DNA of 55,239 bases from an uncultured Alphaproteobacteria bacterium (lineage in GTDB: Bacteria; Pseudomonadota; Alphaproteobacteria; CAAHEQ01; UBA3637), in assembly GCA_949286465.1 (NCBI GenBank), contig CASECI010000048.1, positions 1 to 55,239 of the forward strand. The letters run 5' to 3'. Below the pieces are notes generated by a model, which did not search any database, was not told where the DNA came from, and saw only the letters and a program-made list of their open reading frames with translations. Every line of letters begins with the position of its first letter. Position 1 is the stretch's first letter. The position numbers and the translations under genes are program-made. Below are positions 33,545 through 42,758 of the stretch, in pieces.

Positions 33545-34282
33545 ATGCCTCGTTATAAAATGACGATAGAATATGATGGGACGGATTTTGTTGGGTGGCA
33601 ACGCCAACAAAAGGGACTTTCTATACAGCAAGTACTAGAAGAAGCTTTAGAAAAATTTTCCCATGTTCAAACGGAAATATATGGTGCGGGTCGTACAGAT
33701 GCGGGTGTTCATGCCTATGGTCAAGTGGCTCATTTTGATTTACCACAATCAATGGACCCATTTGCAATGCAAGGAGCATTTAATGCGTTGGTAAGACCAT
33801 ACCCGATTGGTATTTTGAAAATAGAAGAGGTTTCTAGTGATTTTCATGCACGTTTTAGTGCCAAAGAGCGTTCTTATATTTATAAAATCCTCAATCGTCG
33901 GACGCCTGCTATTTTAGATCGTAATCGCGTTTGGCAAGAAGGACGTCCTTTAGATGAAAAAGCGATGCAAAAAGCGGCTTTATTAATGCTTGGTAAGCAT
34001 GATTTTTCAACCTTTCGAGATTCAGAATGTCAAGCTAAAAGCCCCATTAAGACATTAAATGAATTTACAATTACACGGCGAGGGGATTATATTTTTTGTG
34101 TTGTTAAAGCAAAGTCTTTTTTACATCATCAAGTGCGTAATATGGTTGGTTCTTTAAGTCTTGTTGGCTTAGGGAAATGGAGTGTTGATGATTTCCATGA
34201 GGCTATGCATGCTTGTGATAGAACTAAAGGTGGCCCTACAGCCCCTGCAAGTGGCCTTTATTTTCAAAGCGTAAGTTATTGA
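33545..34282 (+). CDS. truA: tRNA pseudouridine(38-40) synthase
   Basis: A 245-residue pseudouridine synthase acting on positions 38-40 of tRNA anticodon arms. The catalytic Asp52 lies in GAGRTDAGVHAYGQ. Other blocks are KMTIEYDGTDFVGWQRQ, RSYIYKIL and FLHHQVRNMVGSL. Full length. It starts one base after the fmt stop and ends five bases before the convergent lepA stop. Confidence 0.97.
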   Translation: MPRYKMTIEYDGTDFVGWQRQQKGLSIQQVLEEALEKFSHVQTEIYGAGRTDAGVHAYGQVAHFDLPQSMDPFAMQGAFNALVRPYPIGILKIEEVSSDFHARFSAKERSYIYKILNRRTPAILDRNRVWQEGRPLDEKAMQKAALLMLGKHDFSTFRDSECQAKSPIKTLNEFTITRRGDYIFCVVKAKSFLHHQVRNMVGSLSLVGLGKWSVDDFHEAMHACDRTKGGPTAPASGLYFQSVSY

Positions 34283-34286
34283 TATT

Positions 34287-36089
34287 CTATTCATCTCCAA
34301 TACGCAAAGCTTCAATGAAGGCAGATTGAGGAATCTCAACTTTTCCAAATTGTCTCATCTTCTTTTTGCCTTCTTTTTGCTTTTCCAGAAGTTTCCTTTT
34401 GCGCGTGATATCACCGCCATAACATTTTGCCGTAACGTCTTTACGATAAGCAGAAATATCTTCTCGCGCAATGATTTTTCCTCCTATCGCTGCTTGAATT
34501 GGAATCTTAAACTGATGGCGAGGAATTAAATCTTTAAGACGTTCACAAATTTGACGTCCGCGTCGTTCTGCTTGTGTCCTGTGAACGAGGAAGGATAAGG
34601 CATCTACTGTTTCTCCATTAACTAAAATAGTAACTTTTACTAAATCGCTGGGTTCATAATCTACGACTTCATAATCAAAACTAGCATATCCGCGGCTAAT
34701 TGACTTTAATCTATCATAAAAATCAAAGACGATTTCATTTAATGGAAGTTTATAGACCGCCATCGCACGATTGCCAACATAAGTTAAGTTCTCTTGCATT
34801 CCTCGCCGTTCTGAACACAATTGCAATATGGAACCTAAATATTCATCAGGTGTCATAATTGTTGCTCTTACCCATGGCTCCTCAATTTCATTAATTAAAG
34901 TTATATCGGGCATATCTGCTGGATTATGTAAATCAATCACTTCACCATTCGTTAAATGAACTTTATATACGACACTTGGGGCAGTTGTAATTAAATCTAA
35001 ATTAAATTCTCGTTCTAACCGCTCTTCTATAATTTCCATATGAAGTAATCCAAGAAAACCACAACGGAAGCCTTGACCTAATGCCATAGATTTTTCTGGA
35101 ATAAATTGGAAACTAGCATCATTGAGTTGTAATTTTCCTAAGGATTCTTTTAAAACTTCATAATCATTTGTATCAAGAGGAAAGAAAGAACAAAATACAA
35201 CAGGAACGCTTGGTTTGAAACCAGGAAGAGGTGTACTTGTGGGATTTTTTTCATCTGTGATTGTATCTCCAACCTTTGTTTCTCCAATACTTTTTATACT
35301 TGCTGTAATAAAGCCAATTTCTCCTGGGTAAAGAGCAGGGACATCTTTCATTTTAGGAGCAAATATGCCTACTCTATCAACAGTATGTGTTGTTCCTGCT
35401 GACATCATTCGAATTTGCTGACCTTTTTTTAAGACCCCATCCTTAATTCTGACGAGAATGACAATTCCCAAGTAAGCATCGTACCAAGAGTCAACAAGAA
35501 GCGCTTTTAAAGGTGCATTTTCATCTCCGATAGGAGGAGGTAGCCGTTTTACTAAGGCTTCTAAAACATCATGAATCCCTAGTCCTGTTTTTGCAGAAAT
35601 GAGAACTGCATCCGATGTATCAATTCCAATAACATCTTCAATTTGTTTTTTAACACGTTCAGGATCTGCGGCAGGTAAATCAATCTTATTGATAATAGGG
35701 ATAATTTCATGATCAACTTCAATTGCTTTATATACATTTGCCAAAGTTTGTGCTTCTACTCCTTGTGAAGCATCAACAACAAGCAAAGAGCCTTCCACAG
35801 CTGATAAAGAACGACTTACTTCATAGGCAAAGTCAACATGTCCTGGGGTATCAATTAAGTTGAGATGATAAGTATTTCCGTCATCTGCTTTATATTCTAG
35901 ACGGACTGTTTGTGCTTTAATTGTTATTCCTCTTTCTCGCTCAATGTCCATATTATCTAATAACTGATCTTTCATTTCTCGTTTAGACAAAAGGCCTGTT
36001 TGCTCAATGAGCCTATCGGCTAAAGTCGATTTGCCGTGGTCTATGTGTGCAATAATAGAGAAATTACGAATTTTTGAAATATCACTCAT
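34287..36089 (-). CDS. lepA: Elongation factor 4 (LepA GTPase)
   Basis: A 600-residue translational GTPase that binds ribosomes and influences initiation or back-translocation. G1 [14 protein letters not shown]2 region [13 protein letters not shown]3 DTPGHVDF and G4 NKIDLP are intact, and the C-terminal [26 protein letters not shown] tail is LepA-specific. Length is normal. A predicted promoter lies directly upstream on the minus strand. Confidence 0.98.
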   Translation of the reverse strand: MSDISKIRNFSIIAHIDHGKSTLADRLIEQTGLLSKREMKDQLLDNMDIERERGITIKAQTVRLEYKADDGNTYHLNLIDTPGHVDFAYEVSRSLSAVEGSLLVVDASQGVEAQTLANVYKAIEVDHEIIPIINKIDLPAADPERVKKQIEDVIGIDTSDAVLISAKTGLGIHDVLEALVKRLPPPIGDENAPLKALLVDSWYDAYLGIVILVRIKDGVLKKGQQIRMMSAGTTHTVDRVGIFAPKMKDVPALYPGEIGFITASIKSIGETKVGDTITDEKNPTSTPLPGFKPSVPVVFCSFFPLDTNDYEVLKESLGKLQLNDASFQFIPEKSMALGQGFRCGFLGLLHMEIIEERLEREFNLDLITTAPSVVYKVHLTNGEVIDLHNPADMPDITLINEIEEPWVRATIMTPDEYLGSILQLCSERRGMQENLTYVGNRAMAVYKLPLNEIVFDFYDRLKSISRGYASFDYEVVDYEPSDLVKVTILVNGETVDALSFLVHRTQAERRGRQICERLKDLIPRHQFKIPIQAAIGGKIIAREDISAYRKDVTAKCYGGDITRKRKLLEKQKEGKKKMRQFGKVEIPQSAFIEALRIGDE

Positions 36090-36113
36090 GTTTTATCCTG
36101 TTTTTTTTAAGCA

Positions 36114-36142
36114 AGCATAATCAAAAAAGCTCTAAAATGCAA
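36114..36142 (-). promoter_or_regulatory. Predicted promoter of lepA
   Basis: Minus strand TTGCAT (36137-36142), 17 bases, TATGCT (36114-36119), about 25 bases before the lepA ATG. Pattern match. Confidence 0.42.
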
Positions 36143-36161
36143 GCTTTCTATAAAATCTTCT

Positions 36162-36189
36162 TTGTTTTTTTCATGAATTGTTTTATACA
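36162..36189 (+). promoter_or_regulatory. Predicted promoter of the DUF362 gene
   Basis: TTGTTT (36162-36167), 16 bases, TATACA (36184-36189), followed by AGGAGG (36200-36205) and ATG 36210. Divergent from the lepA promoter. Confidence 0.38.
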
Positions 36190-36209
36190 TAGAAAAAAAG
36201 GAGGATACT

Positions 36210-37292
36210 ATGTCTAAAGTTTATTTTGTTGATTTTAAAATCAGAGATGTTGAAAAAGATAGTAAAATTCAGAAAGTTGAAAGACTATGTGATGCTGTTG
36301 GCTTGAGGCAGTTTATTAATAAAGGCGATTTAACGGCAGTTAAGCTTCATTTTGGAGAAAAAGGAAATGATGGTTTTATTTCTCCTGTTTATGTTCGCCG
36401 AGTAGTGGAAAAAATCAAAGAATGTGGAGCGTTACCTTTTTTAACGGATACAAATACACTTTATGTTGGAGAACGTCAAAATGCAGTTCAACATTTAAAT
36501 TTAGCTGTTGAGCATGGTTTTGATTATGCAGTTGTAGGAGCTCCTGTGATTATTGCAGATGGTTTAAAGGGGAAAAATAGTCAAGAAATTCAAATTCATG
36601 GGAAACACTTTGAATCAGTAACCGTTGCAGGGGATGTTGTTGACGCAGATAGTTTAGTTGTTTTGTCTCATTTTAAGGGACATCCTATTGCTGGATTTGG
36701 GGGAGCTATTAAAAATTTGGGAATGGGATGCGCTCCTGCAGTTGGTAAAAAAGCTCAACATCAGGATAGACCTTGTATAGATGAAAAAATGTGTGTTGGA
36801 TGTGGTACATGTGTTCGGGAATGTGCGGCTCATGCTTTATCTTTAATCGATATGAAGGCTCATTTAAATGCACAAAAATGTGTTGGATGTGGTAAATGTG
36901 TTACAGTTTGCCCGCAACATGCTATTTCAATGGATTTGAAGAAGCAATCTACCGCCTTTATGGAAAGATTAGTTGAATATGCAAAAGGAGCTGTTGAAAA
37001 TAAAAAAGGTCGTGTTTTTTATATTAACTTTTTGTTGAATATTACTCCATTATGTGATTGCTTCCGTTTTTCGAATGAGGCCATTGTTCCTGATATTGGG
37101 ATTTTAGCTTCTGATGATCCTGTTTCTCTCGATAAAGCAAGTTTTGATATGGTTAGAGAAAAAGCTGGATACGATATCATGCATGACTTGCATAAAGATA
37201 CTGATATGTTAAGACAAATCACATATGGTCAAGAAGTCGGCTTAGGTTCTATGGAGTATGAACTTGTCTCATTAAATGGAGATGATAAATGA
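36210..37292 (+). CDS. DUF362 protein with two 4Fe-4S clusters
   Basis: A 360-residue protein. Residues 1-180 are the DUF362 domain (LTAVKLHFGEKGNDGFISPVYVRRVV, GAPVIIADGLKG, VLSHFKGHPIAGFGGAIKNLGMG). Residues 190-235 are a 2x[4Fe-4S] ferredoxin module with CVGCGTCVREC and CVGCGKCVTVC. A DUF362 C-terminal part follows (LLNITPLCDC, DIGILASDDPVSLDKASFDMV). This domain order is common in anaerobes and gut bacteria; the electron partner is unknown. Strong AGGAGG site. Its stop overlaps the lipoprotein gene start by four bases. Confidence 0.9.
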   Translation: MSKVYFVDFKIRDVEKDSKIQKVERLCDAVGLRQFINKGDLTAVKLHFGEKGNDGFISPVYVRRVVEKIKECGALPFLTDTNTLYVGERQNAVQHLNLAVEHGFDYAVVGAPVIIADGLKGKNSQEIQIHGKHFESVTVAGDVVDADSLVVLSHFKGHPIAGFGGAIKNLGMGCAPAVGKKAQHQDRPCIDEKMCVGCGTCVRECAAHALSLIDMKAHLNAQKCVGCGKCVTVCPQHAISMDLKKQSTAFMERLVEYAKGAVENKKGRVFYINFLLNITPLCDCFRFSNEAIVPDIGILASDDPVSLDKASFDMVREKAGYDIMHDLHKDTDMLRQITYGQEVGLGSMEYELVSLNGDDK

Positions 37293-38047
37293 AAAAACTA
37301 CTCTTATTAGGCTTCTTGCTCATATCAGCTTGTGCTACAGTTAATCCATTGAAAGAAATGAGATTTCAGCCTATATCAACAATGGATTATACGATAGCTA
37401 GTTGGTATAGGATAACTCAACCAGGAGAACCTTTAAAAATCTACATTGAAGGGGATGGACATGCTTTTGATAGTCAAGGTCAACCAACTCAAGACCCGAC
37501 ACCTGAAAGTAATTTTTGGCGTGAAGTAGCTGCAAATGACCCTAGCCCCAATGTTGTCTATTTAGCAAGACCTTGTCAATATATTATGAGTTCTACGTGT
37601 TCTCAGCAAGATTGGACATCTGGACGTTTTTCTAAACCAGTTATTGAAGCCATGGATGTCGCTGTCGCAAAGCTGATGAAGAAAGCTCAATCAAAACAGA
37701 TTATTTTAATAGGGTATTCTGGAGGAGCTCAAGTGAGTGGCTTAATAGCTGTTAACCATCCGGAGCAAATCAAAAAGTGGATTACAGTTGCGGGTGTTCT
37801 TGATTATCAAAGATGGGCCGCATGGCATGGAGATCAACCGTTAATGTATTCCATTGATTTATCTAAATATCTTTCTGAAATTAAAGAAATAAATCAAGTT
37901 CATTATGTCGGAACAAAAGATACAGTTGTTCCTTTAGAATTAACACAAAAAATAGGAGTGGATGAAGATTTAATCGTCCCTGTAAAAGGTGCGTCACACA
38001 ATAAAGGATATAATAAAATCATTCAACAAATCTATGATGAGAGATAA
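37289..38047 (+). CDS. Lipoprotein alpha/beta hydrolase
   Basis: A 252-residue protein with a lipoprotein signal: MKKLLLLGFLLISAC, with the lipobox Cys15. The mature part is an alpha/beta hydrolase with Ser144 in IGYSGGAQ, Asp in GTKDTVVP and His in KGASHNKGY, and an internal pair of cysteines (ARPCQYIMSSTCSQ) likely disulfide-bonded. Anchored to the inner or outer membrane facing the periplasm. Substrate unknown. Coupled to DUF362 upstream and overlapped by the glycosylase gene downstream. Confidence 0.82.
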   Translation: MKKLLLLGFLLISACATVNPLKEMRFQPISTMDYTIASWYRITQPGEPLKIYIEGDGHAFDSQGQPTQDPTPESNFWREVAANDPSPNVVYLARPCQYIMSSTCSQQDWTSGRFSKPVIEAMDVAVAKLMKKAQSKQIILIGYSGGAQVSGLIAVNHPEQIKKWITVAGVLDYQRWAAWHGDQPLMYSIDLSKYLSEIKEINQVHYVGTKDTVVPLELTQKIGVDEDLIVPVKGASHNKGYNKIIQQIYDER

Positions 38048-38546
38048 GTTAAGTATAGACTTTTTTAATCGAAATACGCTTCTTGTTGCAAGAGAATTGA
38101 TAGGGAAAAAACTTGTTTATAAAGATAAGCAGGGCTGGATTACAGAAACAGAAGCTTATATGGGATTTGAAGATCCTGCCAGCCATGCGTTTAGGGGTAA
38201 AACACCTCGTAATGAGCCGATGTTTGGTCGAGCCGGTTATTCTTATATATATCTTATATATGGTATGTATCACTGTTTGAATATAGTAACAGAAGAAATA
38301 GGTTTTCCGGCAGCTGTATTAATTCGAGGAATTTTGTTGCCTGATGGGACGCATTTAAATGGGCCAGGTAAAATATGTCGTTATTTTGGCTTAACTAAGC
38401 TTCAAAATGGAAAAGATATGGTAACAAGTAAAGATTTTTTTATTGAAAATACAGACAAACACTTTCCTGTTGAAACAACGCCTCGCATAGGGATTAAAGT
38501 AGGACTTAATTTACCTTGGAGATTCGTTGCAGATATAAAAAAATAA
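38034..38546 (+). CDS. 3-methyladenine DNA glycosylase (AAG/Mpg type)
   Basis: A 170-residue base-excision enzyme that removes alkylated purines. Blocks seen: FFNRNTLLVARELIGKKLV, TETEAYMGFEDPASHAFRGKTPRNEPMFG (the Glu in ETEAY is the catalytic base), AGYSYIYLIYGMYHCLNIVT and GPGKICRYFGL, all typical of human-AAG-like Mpg. I start at ATG 38034 (MMRDKL); an in-frame GTG at 37989 would add 15 residues that overlap the lipoprotein gene and have no family counterpart. It is slightly short for the family at the C-terminus. Overlaps the preceding gene by 14 bases. Confidence 0.9.
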   Translation: MMRDKLSIDFFNRNTLLVARELIGKKLVYKDKQGWITETEAYMGFEDPASHAFRGKTPRNEPMFGRAGYSYIYLIYGMYHCLNIVTEEIGFPAAVLIRGILLPDGTHLNGPGKICRYFGLTKLQNGKDMVTSKDFFIENTDKHFPVETTPRIGIKVGLNLPWRFVADIKK

Positions 38547-38549
38547 GTA

Positions 38550-39092
38550 TTATTTCTGTTCTTTTCGTTTTTCTTCTATACGTAAAATAGATCCCATTTC
38601 TATTTTCAATTTTTCAATTTGCTGTTCATCTTGTTTTTCAACAGCTGTATTCATTTTTTCTTCTAACCGTTGTTTTTTAGTTATTAATTCTTCAGAAGTT
38701 AATTTTTCATTTTTTTTATCTATTTTCTCCATTTGACGAAGCAATTTATCTTGTTCTATTTCTTGTTCTGAAGATGAATTTTCGTTTGTTGTTGGGGCCT
38801 TTTGTTCTTCCAATAGGGCGTCTTCTTTAGGTGTGTTTTGTACACGGAGTAAAGAATCTAATTCCATTTGTAATTTTTCAATTTTTTCTTGACGTTTTTC
38901 CGGAGTTAATTTTGCATTTTTTTTATCTAATTTTTCTATTTGACGTTTAAGTTTTAATTCCTCTTTTGTAGGGGTATCCTGATTTGTTTTTTGAACAGAT
39001 GGTTGGGCGTTTTCTTGTATAGGTATCTCTTCAGCATAAGTAAAATTTATTAAACAAGTTAAACTCAAGAAAAAAAAGAAATATTTCTTCAT
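38550..39092 (-). CDS. Exported coiled-coil protein with internal duplication
   Basis: A 180-residue protein with a signal peptide (KYFFFFLSLTCLINFTYA). The mature part is almost all Glu, Lys, Gln and Leu and is predicted coiled coil. Two copies of a unit are visible: RQIEKLDKKNAKLTPEKRQ...QMELDSLLRV and RQMEKIDKKNEKLTSEELI...KIEMGSILRI, separated by a Thr/Asn/Ser/Glu-rich linker. Function unknown; probably a periplasmic structural or scaffold protein. Convergent with the glycosylase gene, which ends three bases away. Confidence 0.7.
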   Translation of the reverse strand: MKKYFFFFLSLTCLINFTYAEEIPIQENAQPSVQKTNQDTPTKEELKLKRQIEKLDKKNAKLTPEKRQEKIEKLQMELDSLLRVQNTPKEDALLEEQKAPTTNENSSSEQEIEQDKLLRQMEKIDKKNEKLTSEELITKKQRLEEKMNTAVEKQDEQQIEKLKIEMGSILRIEEKRKEQK

Positions 39093-39156
39093 TCTGTTCT
39101 CCTTATGTTAGTAATACTTATTATATACAATAAAGAAAATTAAGAAAAGATTACTT

Positions 39157-39690
39157 TTATTCATTTAATTTTTTTTCGAAAAAACGTTGAGATAATCTTT
39201 GATCATATGTTTTCCATAAAGTGTTAAAACGCTTTTCATATTGAGATATTAAATCTGGTTCTTCAGAGATAACTAAACAATTTTCTGAATTTTTATTGGA
39301 TGCAGAATAGGTCCAGTTGAAAGAACCTGTAATCATCTTGTCATTATCAAAGATAGCGAATTTATTGTGTTCTATTTCATATTCTGTGTTGATTTTAATA
39401 GGAATATTTTTTTGATAAAGACGTGTTGCTACTGATGAGTAATGATCTGCTTGTCTTTTGTCTGTAATAATACGTATTTTAACCCCTCTTTGATGAGCTT
39501 TTTCTATTGCTCTCATAATTGGACGATTGGTCATTGTGTAAACAGCAATATCGACTGTTTTTTGGCTATTATTTAATAATTTTATAATTTGGTTTTCGCA
39601 ATCTAAAGAAGGAGAAAAATAAGCTTTCATTTTACAGAAAGCAGCTGTATTAACGTTCAAAAAAATGAATAGTAAAATTAAAATTTTCAT
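39157..39690 (-). CDS. Exported phospholipase D-family nuclease
   Basis: A 177-residue protein. I start it at ATG 39690 because GAGGG precedes it and it opens with a signal peptide (MKILILLFIFLNVNTAAFC); an upstream in-frame start at 39816 would add 42 residues with no such features. One HKD motif is present, IEHNKFAIFDNDKMITGSFNWT (His, Lys, Asp), with the NSEN block after it. Single-HKD proteins of this size (Nuc-like) are dimeric endonucleases active on DNA or RNA in the periplasm. Divergent from the dCMP deaminase gene. Confidence 0.87.
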   Translation of the reverse strand: MKILILLFIFLNVNTAAFCKMKAYFSPSLDCENQIIKLLNNSQKTVDIAVYTMTNRPIMRAIEKAHQRGVKIRIITDKRQADHYSSVATRLYQKNIPIKINTEYEIEHNKFAIFDNDKMITGSFNWTYSASNKNSENCLVISEEPDLISQYEKRFNTLWKTYDQRLSQRFFEKKLNE

Positions 39691-39769
39691 ATAACCCTCA
39701 GAACAAAATGAGAACAAAATTATCATATTATTCTTTTTTTTAAAAAGCAAAGATTTTTTTAGCTTTTTA

Positions 39770-39797
39770 TTGACGGTATAAATGTGTATGATAAACT
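39770..39797 (+). promoter_or_regulatory. Predicted promoter of the deaminase gene
   Basis: TTGACG (39770-39775), 16 bases, TAAACT (39792-39797), then AAGGAGG (39805-39811) and ATG 39818. A good -35 with a weaker -10. Confidence 0.45.
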
Positions 39798-39817
39798 GAC
39801 AAAAAAGGAGGTACAAT

Positions 39818-40306
39818 ATGTCTGATTATGTACGCCCATCGTGGGATGAGTATTTTTTAGAAGTCATGCATGCTCTAGCTAAGCGAGCGACATGTGATCG
39901 AGGGAGAACAGCTTGTGTTATTGTAAAGGATAATCAGATAGTCGTTTCTGGTTATGTTGGTTCGCCTCCAGGCTTGCCTCATTGTGACGAGGTAGGTCAC
40001 TTAATGAAAACAGTGACTCATGAGGATGGCAAACAAACAAGCCATTGTATGCGGACGTTGCATGCTGAGCAAAATGCAATTTGTCAAGCAGCTAAAAGAG
40101 GTGTTTCTATAGAAGGTGGAACAATATATTGTAAGCTTTCTCCTTGTCGTACTTGCGCAATGTTACTGATTGCATGTGGTATAAAGCGAGTTGTTGCAGA
40201 ATATAAATATCAGACGGCATCAGAAGGTGAGGAAATGATGCGAGCTGTAGGAATTCAAATAGATTATGTTCATGATGAGACATATACTTACGATAAAAAG
40301 GATTAA
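39818..40306 (+). CDS. dCMP deaminase family zinc enzyme
   Basis: A 162-residue cytidine/deoxycytidylate deaminase. Zinc ligands are His in LHAEQNAI (HAE, Glu catalytic) and the two cysteines of SPCRTCAM. Insert CxxVGHLMKTVTHEDGKQTSHC is typical of ComEB/dCMP deaminases, which convert dCMP to dUMP for thymidylate synthesis and are allosterically set by dCTP. The strong AAGGAGG and predicted promoter support independent expression. The ELM1-type gene follows after five bases. Confidence 0.9.
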   Translation: MSDYVRPSWDEYFLEVMHALAKRATCDRGRTACVIVKDNQIVVSGYVGSPPGLPHCDEVGHLMKTVTHEDGKQTSHCMRTLHAEQNAICQAAKRGVSIEGGTIYCKLSPCRTCAMLLIACGIKRVVAEYKYQTASEGEEMMRAVGIQIDYVHDETYTYDKKD

Positions 40307-40311
40307 TATGA

Positions 40312-41277
40312 ATGACAAGTCAAGTTTGGTTGCTTGCAGATAACAGAGCAGGCAATGTAAATCAGTTATTGGGTGTTGCAGAACATTTAGGCCTTTCTTT
40401 TGAAGAGAAAAAGATAGATTATTCAAAATGGTCTATTTTGCCTAATTTTTTACAAGGAGCTAGTCTTATAGGCGTCACTCAGGAAACAAAGAATAATTTA
40501 AAGGGCCCTTATCCACGTTTAGTTATCGGAGCAGGGCGACGAGTTTTCCCTATTGCGAGATACATTAAGAAAGCTTCACAAGGACAAACTAAGATCGTTC
40601 AATTGATGAATCCAGGCTCTGCAGGTTTTAAGGAGGCTGACCTAGTTGTTATTCCGATGCATGATGATTTTAATATGAAGTCTGACAATGTTATGCGAAC
40701 ATTGGGTGCTCCTCATCGTGTAACAAAGGAAAAACTTAAGGAAGAACAGGAAAAATGGCGCGATGTTTTCCAAAAATATCCAGAGCCTAGAATTTCTGTT
40801 ATTGTTGGTGGAGCAACTAAGAATGCTCCCTTTACAGTTGAAATGGCTCAGAATTTAGCTGCTTATGTTTTGGCTTTGAAGCCCGGTTCTATTTTGGTAA
40901 CAACATCTCGAAGAACGCCTTTAAATGTTGTAGAAACTCTAAGGAATTCTTTTCCTAAAGAGATAACTTATTTCTATCAATATGGAGATAAAGGAGACAA
41001 TCCTTATTTTGGATTATTAGCATGGGGAGGACAGATTGTCGTTACAGGAGATTCTATGTCTATGTGCTCAGAATGCTGTGCAACGGGTGTTCCTGTATAT
41101 ATTTTTGCTCCTCCAGGAACAATGGGGAAAAAGCACATGCGTTTCCATCAGCAATTATATCGTTCTGGCTATGCAACAGCATTAGGCTCCGGACAGATAG
41201 CATTCGGAGGAGCCTTAAATGCGGCAGAAGATGTAGCACAAAAAATTAAGACTCTTCTTGGTTTGAATGATATTTAG
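40312..41277 (+). CDS. ELM1/DUF1022 family protein
   Basis: A 321-residue protein of the mitochondrial-fission-ELM1 family, common in alphaproteobacteria and plant mitochondria. Diagnostic blocks are WLLADNRAGNVNQLLGVAEHLGL, PRLVIGAGRRVFPIARYI, MNPGSAGFKEADLVVIPMHDD, NVMRTLGAPHRVT and GGQIVVTGDSMSMCSECCATG. The fold is GT-B-like, resembling glycosyltransferases, but the bacterial function is not established. It starts five bases after the deaminase and ends overlapping the convergent DUF502 gene by four bases. Confidence 0.92.
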   Translation: MTSQVWLLADNRAGNVNQLLGVAEHLGLSFEEKKIDYSKWSILPNFLQGASLIGVTQETKNNLKGPYPRLVIGAGRRVFPIARYIKKASQGQTKIVQLMNPGSAGFKEADLVVIPMHDDFNMKSDNVMRTLGAPHRVTKEKLKEEQEKWRDVFQKYPEPRISVIVGGATKNAPFTVEMAQNLAAYVLALKPGSILVTTSRRTPLNVVETLRNSFPKEITYFYQYGDKGDNPYFGLLAWGGQIVVTGDSMSMCSECCATGVPVYIFAPPGTMGKKHMRFHQQLYRSGYATALGSGQIAFGGALNAAEDVAQKIKTLLGLNDI

Positions 41278-41990
41278 TTATTCTTGTCTTCTTCTGATGA
41301 CAAAGTTAAATCTTGCTTGGCTGACTGGATTGCTTCATCCATAATAGCTTGCTGTGTCTGAGGTGAATCAGGTGTTACAATTCCTGTTGAAATAATAATT
41401 TTCCAAGCATCATCTACACGTAGGTCTAAAGGAATTATATCAGTTTTCGGAACAAAAATAAGGAACCCAGAAGTTGGGTTTGGCGTTGTTGGGACATATA
41501 TACTAACAAGTTCCTTTTTGATATTTTTTTGAACACCAGAATAAACTTCTCCCGTTATAAAAGCAATTGTCCATAAATCTTTACGAGGATATTGAACAAG
41601 GACAGCTTGTCGGAAAGCACTTGTTTGACCGCCCCCCATAACTGTTTCCAAGATTTTACGAAGAGCACTATAAATTCCAGAAACAACAGGCATTTTTGAT
41701 ATCATTTTATTCATGAGTTTTATAAGAGCATTTCCTATAAAACCAGAAGCAAGCATCCCAATAAAAACTAATGCAACTAATAAAATAATTAAACCGAGGC
41801 CAGGGATGCCATAAGGTAAGTAATTTTCTGGATTGTATTCAGCAGGTATGAGACTTGTTACCTTTGTGTCGATAAAATTGATAAGTTCAACTGCTAAATA
41901 AATTGTAATAGCTAGGGGGGTAGAAACTAATATACCAGTTAAAAAATAAGCTTTAATACTAGGCGTTTTTTTGTTTTTTTCTGTTGTCAT
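41274..41990 (-). CDS. DUF502 family membrane protein
   Basis: A 238-residue protein with two transmembrane segments (residues 11-32 and 55-80) and a cytosolic or periplasmic C-terminal domain. The DUF502 hallmarks are TGILVSTPLAITIYLAVELI, IPGLGLIILLVALVFIGMLASGFIG, IPVVSGIY-like MPVVSGIYSALRKILETV and FVPTTPNPTSGFLIFVP. Function unknown; in plants the relatives include LCV proteins. Codes for a typical length. GGAG precedes the ATG. Confidence 0.92.
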   Translation of the reverse strand: MTTEKNKKTPSIKAYFLTGILVSTPLAITIYLAVELINFIDTKVTSLIPAEYNPENYLPYGIPGLGLIILLVALVFIGMLASGFIGNALIKLMNKMISKMPVVSGIYSALRKILETVMGGGQTSAFRQAVLVQYPRKDLWTIAFITGEVYSGVQKNIKKELVSIYVPTTPNPTSGFLIFVPKTDIIPLDLRVDDAWKIIISTGIVTPDSPQTQQAIMDEAIQSAKQDLTLSSEEDKNN

Positions 41991-42091
41991 TCCTTTTCTC
42001 CATTAGTTGGGTATATAATGGCATATCCGATATAAATTGTAAAGAATCTGATTTCTTTTTCTTAAAAAATGAAGAAAGAAAGAAACAATAC

Positions 42092-42120
42092 TTGCCAAAA
42101 TATTTTCTTTCATGTAAAAG
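42092..42120 (+). promoter_or_regulatory. Predicted promoter of plsY-dprA-topA
   Basis: TTGCCA (42092-42097), 17 bases, TAAAAG (42115-42120) with TG just ahead of the -10, then AAAGGAG and ATG 42158. It would serve the three-gene run. Confidence 0.45.
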
Positions 42121-42157
42121 AAAACCATACACATTTATTTCTCTAAAGGAGTAGGGC

Positions 42158-42757
42158 ATGATTTATTTTATATCTTCTCTTATAGGTTATTTTTTAGGTT
42201 CCATTCCATTCGGGCTTGTGATTACACGCTTGGCTGGCTTAGGAGATATACGTAAAATAGGTTCTGGAAATATTGGAGCAACTAACGTTCTACGTACTGG
42301 ACGAAAAGATTTAGCTCTACTGACTTTAATTCTAGATGTTAGTAAAGCTGGAATAGCTGCTTTATTAGCACAATTTATTTTTGATAGTCCTATTGCAGGA
42401 TTAGTTGCTGGAACAGCTGGAGTACTTGGTCATAACTTTCCTGTATGGCTAAAATTTAAAGGAGGAAAGGGGGTTGCCTCTACTCTTGGAATGATGTTAG
42501 CAACGAATCCTCTTGTTGGTGTTTTAGCTTGTCTAACGTGGTTGATTGTTGCTTTTATTTTTAAATATTCTTCTTTGTCTGCGCTAACTGCTCTTGCTTT
42601 TTCCCCGTTTTTTGCTCTAGTTGCAGGAGGGAAAGATGCAAAAATATATGCTTTGTTCTATGCTTTTTTAGCAATTCTTTCGTTTTGGCGTCATAAAGGA
42701 AATATTTTACGTCTTTTAAATGGTACAGAAACTCAAATTAAGGTAAAGAAAAAATAA
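42158..42757 (+). CDS. plsY: Glycerol-3-phosphate acyltransferase PlsY
   Basis: A 199-residue inner-membrane enzyme that acylates glycerol-3-phosphate from acyl-phosphate, the first step of phospholipid synthesis. Five hydrophobic segments alternate with the conserved loops SIPFGLVITRLAG, GSGNIGATNVLRTGRK, GHNFPVWLKFKGGKGVAST and RHKGNILRLLNGTE. No plsX is nearby. dprA starts one base after its stop. Confidence 0.96.
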   Translation: MIYFISSLIGYFLGSIPFGLVITRLAGLGDIRKIGSGNIGATNVLRTGRKDLALLTLILDVSKAGIAALLAQFIFDSPIAGLVAGTAGVLGHNFPVWLKFKGGKGVASTLGMMLATNPLVGVLACLTWLIVAFIFKYSSLSALTALAFSPFFALVAGGKDAKIYALFYAFLAILSFWRHKGNILRLLNGTETQIKVKKK

Positions 42758-42758
42758 A

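Noticed and set aside
39691..39816. Longer start for the PLD nuclease
   Set aside because: The shorter start has a GAGGG ribosome site and creates a normal signal peptide at the N-terminus.
41959..42159. Minus-strand open frame of 66 codons between DUF502 and plsY
   Set aside because: It overlaps the DUF502 start and the plsY promoter region and has no ribosome site or recognisable protein character.
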